Assembly: GCF_010672455.1 (NCBI RefSeq)
Contig: NZ_JAAHGO010000030.1
Coordinates: 36,506 to 100,505, forward strand
Direction: 5' to 3'
Source: Okeania sp. SIO2C9
GTDB lineage: Bacteria > Cyanobacteriota > Cyanobacteriia > Cyanobacteriales > Microcoleaceae
Length of the DNA: 64,000 nucleotides
In this document: piece by piece, positions 37,066 through 44,775 of the stretch
Position numbering within the stretch: position 1 is the first letter of the stretch
How the letters are laid out: the number at the start of each line of letters is the position of its first letter
Translations under genes and position numbers: made by a program
The notes under the pieces: generated by a model
Told to the model about the DNA's origin: nothing
The model's database searches: none
Seen by the model: only the letters and a program-made list of their open reading frames with translations

Positions 37066-38178
37066 CTATTTTGATATAATACTAGAGGTCTTTATTTTCT
37101 TAACTATCAGAGTCGTCAATCCAGGCCCTACTAAGATAATAGTTAACGTTCGAGTAAGTTGAATTGCCAATACTAAACCAGTATCACCACCCAACTCATT
37201 AACAGTTGCGATCATGGCTTCTATCCCCCCAGGGGTGAAACTTAACACAGAAGTAATTAAGTCCACTTCTGTTATATTATAAAATTCATACCCTACTCCA
37301 AAGAAACCGATAATTAACACTATTACCAGTCCCAGATCAATTAAAATAGCTTTCCACAATTTACGAGCATTTTCCCAATCAAACTGAACGCCTATAGAAA
37401 TTCCTACTAGGAGGAGTCCGACTGCAAATAACCATTGAGGAACTTGTAATTGATATGGCGCTCCCCACAAAGTAGTTAACCCAACTATAAAACTACCTAA
37501 AAAAGCAGAGGAAGGCAAACGTAATAATTTTCCGCCCCAAATTCCTAAACCACAACATCCTGCTATTACTAATAAATTCCCAAATATGGATATGCTTGTT
37601 TGACCTGATGCTAATAAAGTTGTAGTTTGAGTCTGGTCAATAGCTGGAGAAATGAATATAGCAGCAGTTGGCATAATAAATACCACTAATAACAATCGCA
37701 AATACTGAAGTATAGCAACAGCAATTGCATCTGCACCTAGCTCTTCACTCATAGCAACAATAGCAGAAGCGCCACCAGGAATAGATGCCAGAAAACCTGT
37801 AGATCGACTAACTCCACTCCACAGCGACAACAGATAACCTTTAAACATACTTAAGGCAGCAGTAATCAGAATACACCCCACTACAGGAATAGCGTAAGTG
37901 CTAATTAAAAAAATTGTTTCTGGAGAAAAACGAAATGCTGTAGCAATACCAATTATTGCTTTGCCTATCATCATTGTTACTTTCGGTAACGGTTGGGGAG
38001 TACCTTGAGCGATCGCATAGATAATTCCGGCAATCATTGGCCCTAGCAACCAACCGACGGGAAAATTGAGCCAGTCGAATATAAACCCTACTAAAATAGC
38101 TAAGGTTATGGGGACAATGGCAATTTTGATAGTTGATAATTTGGAGATAATCTCTTGGTTGTTTAACACGCTTAACAA
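37066..38178 (-). CDS. AbrB-family integral membrane protein
   Basis: 370 residues with about nine to ten predicted membrane helices. Two internally related halves each carry the family signature: FLASIPGGASAIVAMSEELG in the first and SFTPGGIEAMIATVNELGGD in the second. This is the AbrB/COG3180 family, historically called putative ammonia monooxygenase. Members are probably transporters or permeases, and the substrate is not established. The name should not be confused with AbrB transcription factors. The gene has no same-strand neighbour and is bounded by repeats. Confidence 0.85.
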   Translation of the reverse strand: MLSVLNNQEIISKLSTIKIAIVPITLAILVGFIFDWLNFPVGWLLGPMIAGIIYAIAQGTPQPLPKVTMMIGKAIIGIATAFRFSPETIFLISTYAIPVVGCILITAALSMFKGYLLSLWSGVSRSTGFLASIPGGASAIVAMSEELGADAIAVAILQYLRLLLVVFIMPTAAIFISPAIDQTQTTTLLASGQTSISIFGNLLVIAGCCGLGIWGGKLLRLPSSAFLGSFIVGLTTLWGAPYQLQVPQWLFAVGLLLVGISIGVQFDWENARKLWKAILIDLGLVIVLIIGFFGVGYEFYNITEVDLITSVLSFTPGGIEAMIATVNELGGDTGLVLAIQLTRTLTIILVGPGLTTLIVKKIKTSSIISK

Positions 38179-38766
38179 TATATAAAATTTGGCAGATAAC
38201 TTATATCTATTCTGGCAGCTTTAGAATTGTCAATATACTGGGGTAAGTTTTCAACATATTCAGGTATCACCATACACTTTTGACAATATTCCTGTGCCAA
38301 CAGATTAATATTAGTTATTGTAGTTGAATATTTATATTAGACATCTCCACCAAAAGAGGGAATAGGGAATAGGGAATAGGGAACAGGAAGAAATAATTGA
38401 TAATTTATGTACAATAATTGATTTTATTTTTTATTTTTGGAGATGTCTATTAGACATAGGCGTGAAAAAGATATAGACTTTTTGTAAAAGTAGGGAATAG
38501 GGAACAGGGAAGATTTTTTGAGGAAAAAAATACGGAAAATGATTGTTTTAGTTATTACACTCTAGTTGATAGCAAATAAAGGGCAAGTTTATTTTCACGC
38601 CTATGTCTATTTACTGGAGAACATCACCATAATTATGACTTTAACTTGCTCCCGAACAACCCATAAACGAAATAATCTGTAGGGACGTTGCATGCAACGT
38701 CCCTACCTGTTCCCTATTACCTGTTCCCTATTACCTGTTCCCTATTACCTGTTCCCTAATTTAACC
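38179..38766. repeat. Spacer with two adjacent inverted-repeat elements and a palindrome
   Basis: 38338-38449 is a TAGACATCTCC...GGAGATGTCTA element carrying a GGGAATA heptamer array. Immediately next to it, 38451-38609 has perfect 18-bp inverted ends TAGACATAGGCGTGAAAA and their complement. 38679-38706 is a perfect 28-bp palindrome with centre GCATGC, and CTGTTCCCTATTAC heptamer-type repeats run up to the MFS start. Confidence 0.8.
38451..38609. mobile_element. 159-bp miniature element with perfect 18-bp inverted ends
   Basis: The ends are TAGACATAGGCGTGAAAA (38451-38468) and its exact complement (38592-38609). The interior is AT-rich with a short heptamer run. The first four bases of the ends (TAGA) match those of the neighbouring element, suggesting insertion next to it or a shared target. 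No other copy was noticed in this window. Confidence 0.75.
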
Positions 38767-40110
38767 ATGCTTAAAATTACTCCCAAAAATCTGTTACATC
38801 CCGACTATCCCTTCGCTCCTAAAAATTTCCCGTTTTTTTATGGTTGGGTAATTTTAATTGTTTGCACCATTGGGGTAATAATGAGCATACCCGGTCAAAC
38901 TATTGGGATGAGTGCTTTCACTGACTATTTACTAGCTGCTACTGGTCTGTCACGCTTACAACTGAGTAATGCTTATTTTTTTGGTACTTTGACCAGTGGT
39001 TTACTATTGCCTTATGGCGGAGTATTATTAGACCGTTTTGGGGCGCGAGTCACTGTTGTTGGTGCATCAGTGGGTTTGGCTTTAACTTTGTGTTATCTCA
39101 GTTTGAGCGATCGCCTAACTACTCTCGTCAGTAACGCATTTCCTAGAATTCCCGATTCAACTATAGCGCTATTAATGCTGATATTAGGTTTTGTCTGCCT
39201 GCGTTTTTCCGGCCAAGGTATGTTAACTATGACCAGTCGTACAACTCTTGGTAAATGGTTTAACCGTCGCCGGGGTTTGGTTTCTGGTATTAATGGTTTA
39301 TTCATGGTTTTTGGGTTTTCTATTGCACCCATAGTTTCCAGTTCATTGATTAATATTTTAGGTTGGCGAAATGCTTGGCTAACTATGGCAGCAGTTGTTG
39401 GTATTGGTATGGGGTTAATAGGGTGGGCATTTTATCGCGATCTTCCTGAAGAATGCGGTTTATTAATGGATGGAGAGTTACAAACACCTACGGTTGAAGT
39501 AGAAAACTCATCTGAAAACAACTTGCAAGATTTTACCCGCGCTGAAGCTATCGGCACAATTATGTTTTGGGTGGTAACATTAGTATTATCTTCCCAGTCT
39601 TTGATATTTACAGGTATCACTTTCCATATCGTTGATATTGGTGCCGAATTTGGATTATCCCAAGTACAGACAGTGAGTATATTTTTACCCCAGGCAGTTG
39701 TATCTACTATTGTTGGTTATTTGATGGGGTTAGCTGCAGACCGAGTTAATATAAAATATTTATTCATGGTGATGATGGTTGGTCAGGCAATAGGTGTGAC
39801 TTCTATTGCTAATTTTGGCGTGCCATTATTTCGGGTATTAACTATTGTCGGATTTGGCATTAGTACGGGATGTTTTGGTACTTTATCGGCAGTAGCTTTA
39901 CCGCGTTTTTTTGGTAGAGCTTATTTGGGTGCTATTTCTGGTTTTCAGATGATGATTTTGGTCATAGCTAGTGCCATAGGACCTTCTTTTTTAGCCATAT
40001 TTAAGGATAAATTGGGTTCTTATCAACCTGGTCTTTATAGTTGTTTGATATTGGTGATTTTGATTTTAATTCTCACCTTTTTTGCCCGTCACCCTCGCAA
40101 ATCTGTATAG
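38767..40110 (+). CDS. Major facilitator superfamily transporter
   Basis: 447 residues from ATG 38767. An earlier in-frame ATG at 38692 would translate the palindrome and heptamer repeat and is rejected. Twelve hydrophobic segments are recognisable. The loop 2-3 signature is LLLPYGGVLLDRFGARV and its second-half counterpart VGYLMGLAADRVNIKY. FPFFYGWVILIVCTIGVIMS at the N-terminus is typical of monocarboxylate/oxalate-formate-type MFS proteins. The substrate is unknown. The upstream 28-bp palindrome lies about 60 bp before the start and could influence expression. Confidence 0.85.
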   Translation: MLKITPKNLLHPDYPFAPKNFPFFYGWVILIVCTIGVIMSIPGQTIGMSAFTDYLLAATGLSRLQLSNAYFFGTLTSGLLLPYGGVLLDRFGARVTVVGASVGLALTLCYLSLSDRLTTLVSNAFPRIPDSTIALLMLILGFVCLRFSGQGMLTMTSRTTLGKWFNRRRGLVSGINGLFMVFGFSIAPIVSSSLINILGWRNAWLTMAAVVGIGMGLIGWAFYRDLPEECGLLMDGELQTPTVEVENSSENNLQDFTRAEAIGTIMFWVVTLVLSSQSLIFTGITFHIVDIGAEFGLSQVQTVSIFLPQAVVSTIVGYLMGLAADRVNIKYLFMVMMVGQAIGVTSIANFGVPLFRVLTIVGFGISTGCFGTLSAVALPRFFGRAYLGAISGFQMMILVIASAIGPSFLAIFKDKLGSYQPGLYSCLILVILILILTFFARHPRKSV

Positions 40111-41266
40111 AACCCATTTGGTATCTATTTAAAAAGGAGATGGGGGGATGGGGAGATGGGGGGATGGGGAGATGGGGGGATGGGGAGATGGGGGGATGAG
40201 AGTATTTTTCTACCTGCTTGGTACGCTACCAGGTTTGCTATTGGGCGACGCGGGGTCTCATCCGCTTTTTCCCCATTCTCGTTCCTGAATTTCCACTGGC
40301 TCGCTCAGACTGAGGAGGGAAGCCAAAAGCACATACCGCGTCCAAAGATCCACTCAGGGGTTCTATAATTATAGATAAATCAAACATCTATCTCCCTCAA
40401 CTGAGCGATCGCTTCGGATGACTCTATCTCAACTCAACATAACTATTGGACAATAGATAAATCAAACATTCATCTCCCTCAACTGAGCGATCGCTTCAGA
40501 TGACTCTATCTCAACTCAACATAACTATTGGACAATAGATAAATCAAACATTCATCTCCCTCAACTGAACGATCGCTTCAGATGACTCTATCTCAACTCA
40601 ACATAACTATTGGACAATAGATAAATCAAACATTCATCTCCCTCTAGCGATCGCCTCCTCTGACTATATCTAAACTCAAGATAACTATTGGACAATAGAT
40701 AAATCAAACATCCATCTCCCTCAACTGAGCGATCGCTTCGGATTACTGTATCTAAAATCAATATAACTATTGGACAATAGATAAATCAAACATCCATCTC
40801 CCTCAACTGAGCGATCGCTTCGGATTACTGTATCTAAAATCAATATAACTATTGGACAATAGATAAATCAAACATCCATCTCCCGAAAGTCAGCGATCGC
40901 TTCGGATGACTGTATCTAAAATCAATATAACCACGACTTACGCACCAGACTCTACTTATAGGGAGGGCGAATACCATTCGCCCCTACAGATGGTAGTTTA
41001 ACAGTCAAGCATGCGTAAGTCCTAATAACTATTGGACCATAGATAAATCAAACACCAATCTCCCGAAAGTCAGCGATCGCCTCCTTTGACTGTATATAAA
41101 CTAAATATAACTATTGGACAATAGATAAATCCAACATTAATCTCCCGAAAGCGATCGCTTTGGATGACTGTATCTAAACTCAACATAACTATTGGACAAT
41201 AAATAAATCAAACATCAATCAACAAAGCCATTATTAATTATTAATTATTAATTATTAATTGTTGAA
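40111..41266. repeat. Minisatellite, GC-rich island and 82-bp HIP1 tandem array
   Basis: 40140-40198 is a GGGAGATGGGGGGAT minisatellite. 40219-40366 is an unusually GC-rich segment without a gene. About 40370-41225 is an array of around ten 78-82-bp units (AACTATTGGACAATAGATAA starts near 40441, 40523, 40605, 40683, 40765, 40847 and so on). Nearly every unit contains the HIP1 octamer GCGATCGC. The array is split by a 93-bp element (40932-41024). An ATTAATTATTA array ends the spacer. Confidence 0.85.
40932..41024. mobile_element. 93-bp GACTTACGCA element inside the HIP1 array (family 2)
   Basis: The ends are CACGACTTACGCA and the complement-like TGCGTAAGTCCTA, flanked by a 5-bp duplication ATAAC (40927-40931 and 41025-41029). 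Removing the element and one ATAAC restores the array unit exactly. The centre is a GGGCGAATACCATTCGCCC palindrome, the same kind of core found in chimeric elements at 50327 and 50533. Confidence 0.85.
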
Positions 41267-42988
41267 TCAGCTACCAAATAGCCAACTGCCTATGGCAATT
41301 TCCTCTTCGCTGTAGAGAAACTGATCGAATAATTCCCGCATTTCCGTTCTGGAAATGTGCCCATCTTGATTCATATCTAAACTCTGGAAATTGTTGGAAA
41401 TTTCGCTCACATCAATATCATAGGCTTGATAAAATCCCTTTAATTCCTCTACAGCTATCTGTCCGTCTACATTGACATCCATCAATTGTAAAAAGGCATC
41501 CGCAAGACTATGATCGAAGCGCTTGCCTACATAATCTAACCATTCATGTAATTCAATTTTTCTGTCTCCATTGGCATCAGCTAACTGTATCAATCGTTCA
41601 CCAAAACCAAGCCAGGAAGTTATCATGAGCTGATATTCCTGGGATTGCTTTGACCAACCGCGAATGTCTGCTAATGACACCACAGTTTTTTCAAAGTCTT
41701 CAGGTTCAACTGTGCCATTGCCATCATAGTCAAGCATTTGAAATAGTCTTTGTAGTTTGCGTTGACGGCGTTTACTCATGCTATTAGATAGATTAGACTT
41801 CCTCAACCATACCCAGGCTAAGATAAATTGAGTTGCAAACAATAGCGCACTGGCGATAAAGGGAGCCCCAGGACTGATATTCTCAAACAATAAACCAGAG
41901 GAAAAAGGCCCTAAAATGCCTGCTAGAGCAATGAAAGACTCGGCAGCACCTAACACGGTTCCCTGGTATTTGGTTCCTGCGGACTGGGACAATAAGCTAC
42001 TTAGGCACGGTCGAAACAGGGAATTTCCAAAGCTCAGGAGTACCACGGCCAATAGTAATATATAAAGGTTTCTGGCTAAGGGAAAAGAAATAAGTGCAAC
42101 CATTGTCACAACCAACCCCAGCATCAGTGTATTTACTTCCCCCAATTTTTTGACTGTTGGGCCAATTAACTTCCCTTGGGTAATAGCTGTAACCAAGCCA
42201 AATAGAAGAAAGACATATCCGGTATTTTCTGCACTCCATCCCCAAATTTCGTTTAACCACAGGGCTAAAATTACTTGGATAATGAATATACCAAATCGCA
42301 GAAAAAAACCAAGACTAATTAAAAATGCAATGAGAGGATTTTGTTTGATGAGAGACCAAATACTAAGAGTTGGTGACTTTTTAGAGGTAGTATCAACGGT
42401 GTTGCTTGATGATTCGGGTTTAGGTTGAGATTCTGGCAACATTTTCCAAGCTAACAAAAAGGCAAGGAAAGAAAGTATGGCTGCTGTTATAAATGGTAAA
42501 CGTAGGTTAGGATTATCTCCCCCTAACCCTACCAAAATCCCAGATAGAGCTGGACCCAAGGTCAAGCCAAGTCCTAGGGCAGCTCCCAGAACACCCATAC
42601 CCTTACTACGATTTTCTGGGGTTGTGATATCACCAACATAGGCTTGGGCCACCACTATACTATAACTCATCGCACCTGCTAACCCCCTAGCTAAAAACAG
42701 AGCGGTGATGGAGTTGGCTAAACCAAACCAAAGGTAAGATATTCCGCTACCAACCAAGCTTAATAGTAGTAGGGGTCGTCGTCCCATGCGATCGCTCAAG
42801 CTTCCTACAATCAGTGTCCCCACAAGTTGGGCTACGGCATAAGCACTAAATAGTAGGGTGACAGTGCTGGCTGAAGCACCGAAGGATTTGGCATAAAAGG
42901 GCAAAAGGGGGATGACAATGCCAAGGCCAATAAGATCGATAAAGACACTTAAAAAGAGAATAAAAAGGGTTTTACCAGGTTTTACCAT
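41267..42988 (-). CDS. MFS transporter fused to a four-EF-hand calcium domain
   Basis: 573 residues. Residues 1 to about 395 form a 12-helix MFS unit of the TetA/drug-efflux type (FIDLIGLGIVIPLLPFYAKS; loop motif VGSLSDRMGRRPLL). After a basic linker (KRRQRKLQRLF) come four EF-hand loops: DYDGNGTVEPED, DANGDRKIELHE, DVNVDGQIAVEE and DMNQDGHISRTE. Loops 3 and 4 are canonical. Loop 1 has D at position 12, and loop 2 lacks the glycine at position 6. The layout suggests calcium control of export from the cytoplasmic face. Neither substrate nor regulation is proven. No frameshift or stop separates the parts, so the fusion is real in this sequence. Confidence 0.9.
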   Translation of the reverse strand: MVKPGKTLFILFLSVFIDLIGLGIVIPLLPFYAKSFGASASTVTLLFSAYAVAQLVGTLIVGSLSDRMGRRPLLLLSLVGSGISYLWFGLANSITALFLARGLAGAMSYSIVVAQAYVGDITTPENRSKGMGVLGAALGLGLTLGPALSGILVGLGGDNPNLRLPFITAAILSFLAFLLAWKMLPESQPKPESSSNTVDTTSKKSPTLSIWSLIKQNPLIAFLISLGFFLRFGIFIIQVILALWLNEIWGWSAENTGYVFLLFGLVTAITQGKLIGPTVKKLGEVNTLMLGLVVTMVALISFPLARNLYILLLAVVLLSFGNSLFRPCLSSLLSQSAGTKYQGTVLGAAESFIALAGILGPFSSGLLFENISPGAPFIASALLFATQFILAWVWLRKSNLSNSMSKRRQRKLQRLFQMLDYDGNGTVEPEDFEKTVVSLADIRGWSKQSQEYQLMITSWLGFGERLIQLADANGDRKIELHEWLDYVGKRFDHSLADAFLQLMDVNVDGQIAVEELKGFYQAYDIDVSEISNNFQSLDMNQDGHISRTEMRELFDQFLYSEEEIAIGSWLFGS

Positions 42989-43079
42989 TATATTTTAGTC
43001 GAAATGTAACAAGTAGATTTTTTGAGAAACTACGATCTGAAGTGCTGCTCCTATCAGCAATGGGAGAAGATTTACTTCT

Positions 43080-43214
43080 CTACTGCTGTGGCTTAACAGC
43101 AATAGTTATTTCTCCAGGTAAACGCATTGTACTACGCTTAGTTTCCAAGATTATGCGTCCATGGTTCCTTAGTATGGTAGCTTCATAGGCAAAATGAATA
43201 TTTATGGTTTTCAT
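43080..43214 (-). CDS. Possible 44-residue protein
   Basis: An ATG-to-TAG frame encodes MKTINIHFAYEATILRNHGR and on to TMRLPGEITIAVKPQQ. Regular alternation of hydrophobic residues suggests a small all-beta protein. No Shine-Dalgarno is visible, and it may be the surviving end of a longer gene. Its start codon abuts the -35 box of the divergent operon promoter, so if expressed it would be well placed to be a regulator or antitoxin-like partner. This is speculative. Confidence 0.4.
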   Translation of the reverse strand: MKTINIHFAYEATILRNHGRIILETKRSTMRLPGEITIAVKPQQ

Positions 43215-43215
43215 C

Positions 43216-43248
43216 TTGACAGTCGTATTATTATGGTTCTATGATAAT
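43216..43248 (+). promoter_or_regulatory. Sigma-70-type promoter of the TIR operon
   Basis: A consensus TTGACA (43216-43221) is followed after 18 bp by TATGAT (43240-43245; TATGATAAT extended). It lies about 110 bp upstream of the first gene of the five-gene operon and points into it. It is the only strong -35/-10 pair I noticed in this spacer. Confidence 0.55.
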
Positions 43249-43356
43249 ATTGTCTACAATACATAGTAAAAATTTTTGCTAACTAGGCTTACTCAAAGGG
43301 TGTACAGGGTGGTCAACTGAGCCTTAGTAGATACGGTGAGAAATGGAGAAAATTTA

Positions 43357-43851
43357 ATGGAACGAGACCCGGCTGTTTTAAAAAAAGTGTCGGTGAGTCT
43401 TCCTTTTGGCCTGGGGTCTGCTGAGTGGGAGGCAGACCAAACAGAACGTCATGCGGCTTGGTCGCTCTATGTTGAGCTGGTGACACGCATTTCAGTACAA
43501 CCATTAGGGCAAGAGGAGGGCATTTTTAGAGAAGCTTTAGACTCTCTCTATAGTTTATTTGAAACCACTCGTGAAATTTTGAAAGAAGCAGGTCCAGATG
43601 TGGGTGCTTCTTGTAATTCAGTGGGTGGTATCGCGATCGCTGTTCTCAACCAAGGGTTACGGCCTTTTTTAACTAAGTGGCATCCTAGTTTGGAGGTTTG
43701 GGAAACTCAGAGACCCGATGGCGTTAGTTCTAAAGAACATGAGAAGCAGTGGTCAGAAGAGCCTGAACTGCGAAAGGATCTGGAAGTTTTGGGAAAGGAG
43801 CTAAATAAGTATGCTCAAGCTCTGGCTCAAGTTGCTGGTGTAGAAAATTGA
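43357..43851 (+). CDS. Helical protein, first gene of the TIR operon
   Basis: 164 residues from ATG 43357, with GGAG 8 nt upstream. A GTG seven codons earlier is less likely. The sequence is almost all helix: RHAAWSLYVELVTRISVQPL, EGIFREALDSLYSLFETTRE, GIAIAVLNQGLRPFLTKWHP, and a C-terminal ELNKYAQALAQVAGV. I know no firm family name, though similar proteins appear to accompany NLR-like and TIR loci. No catalytic motif is obvious, so an adaptor or regulatory role in the following system is a reasonable guess. It is separated by 17 bp from the TIR gene. Confidence 0.7.
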   Translation: MERDPAVLKKVSVSLPFGLGSAEWEADQTERHAAWSLYVELVTRISVQPLGQEEGIFREALDSLYSLFETTREILKEAGPDVGASCNSVGGIAIAVLNQGLRPFLTKWHPSLEVWETQRPDGVSSKEHEKQWSEEPELRKDLEVLGKELNKYAQALAQVAGVEN

Positions 43852-43868
43852 AAAAAAGGAGTTTATAA

Positions 43869-44762
43869 ATGACTGAACAAAAAGAATTTGATGTTTTTCT
43901 TTCTCATAATAGTCGTGATAAAGATAGTGTGAGAATTATTGGGGAAAAGCTGGAAAAAGCAGGTATAAAAACTTGGCTAGATGAAAGAGAAATTGTCGTT
44001 TGTGATGATTGGAAAAATCAGCTTTACGAAACCCTCGATCAAGCTGAGGTAGTTTTTGTTTTTTTGGGAACAAATGGTGTAGGAAAATGGCAAGATGAGG
44101 AAATAGAGTATTCACACCATCTATATGTAAATAGTGGAAAAAAGAATCCTAGAATTGGTCCTATATTTTTGCCTGAAGCTAGCCTCAAAGACCTTCCCAG
44201 TAAGTTTAATTATTTGACACAGTTTCATTCTATACGTCTAAAAAGTTTAGATGATGATGCTGGGATTAGGGAATTATTAAAAAGATTTCCGAAGTTTCAG
44301 AAAAACGATAATCTAGCGACAGAAGTAGTAGTAACTTCGGACAAAAATGCAGATAATAAAACTAAGGAAAACAATATTCAAGTAGAGGATAGAATTAACA
44401 CTATGAGCAACAGTTTAGAGAAAGTTAAAGAAACTTTAGAACCAATAATTCAAGAACAGTATACTGAAGCTGACTTAAAAAAATTGCGTAAGTTGCTAAA
44501 TACAGATAATGGTAATATTGAGTATTTAATTAACGTCATTGTAGGTTACAACATTGTTGTTAAAGTTGAAAACCAAGGAATTCTAATTCGCGATAAAATC
44601 CACAAGAAGTGGGGCGAAAAAGCAACTAAGGCTTTAGTTGAAGAAATTCAAAAAGTAAAGCAAGAAAACACTAGCACTCCGAGACAGAATAATAACACTA
44701 CAGGCAATACTTATGGCATAACTCAAACTGGAGATGTTAAGCAGAATTTTAGTAATCATTGA
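43869..44762 (+). CDS. TIR-domain effector with C-terminal amyloid-like motif
   Basis: 297 residues. The TIR domain occupies about 5-140: EFDVFLSHNSRDKD (box 1), IKTWLDEREI, QAEVVFVFLG and GKWQDEEIEYS, whose E77/E78 are candidates for the catalytic glutamate of TIR NADases. A second helical region (about 185-270: LKKLRKLLNTDN, VIVGYNIVVK, DKIHKKWGEKA) follows. The last residues read TGNTYGITQTGDVKQNF, almost repeated at the N-terminus of the next protein. Bacterial TIR enzymes typically deplete NAD+ when clustered by a sensor. The shared tail would be the clustering element, by analogy with amyloid signalling motifs. A GGAG lies 8 nt before the start. Confidence 0.85.
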   Translation: MTEQKEFDVFLSHNSRDKDSVRIIGEKLEKAGIKTWLDEREIVVCDDWKNQLYETLDQAEVVFVFLGTNGVGKWQDEEIEYSHHLYVNSGKKNPRIGPIFLPEASLKDLPSKFNYLTQFHSIRLKSLDDDAGIRELLKRFPKFQKNDNLATEVVVTSDKNADNKTKENNIQVEDRINTMSNSLEKVKETLEPIIQEQYTEADLKKLRKLLNTDNGNIEYLINVIVGYNIVVKVENQGILIRDKIHKKWGEKATKALVEEIQKVKQENTSTPRQNNNTTGNTYGITQTGDVKQNFSNH

Positions 44763-44775
44763 AGGGTAAAAGGAA

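Larger units (their letters stand above)
42989..43356. other. Spacer with promoter and a possible 44-codon gene
   Basis: The left 90 bp show no feature. 43080-43214 is a small open frame on the minus strand. A good sigma-70-type promoter for the operon to the right begins 2 bp beyond its start codon. Confidence 0.55.

Noticed and set aside
36441..37162. Short plus-strand frames of 69 and 74 codons
   Set aside because: They are composed of miniature-element and composite-repeat sequence or run antisense into the AbrB-family gene.
38692..38766. Extended N-terminus of the MFS transporter
   Set aside because: The extra 25 codons translate a palindrome and heptamer repeats; the ATG at 38767 gives the usual family start.
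40370..41225. 82-bp array as a CRISPR
   Set aside because: Units are conserved over their whole length, with no variable spacers, and no cas genes are near.
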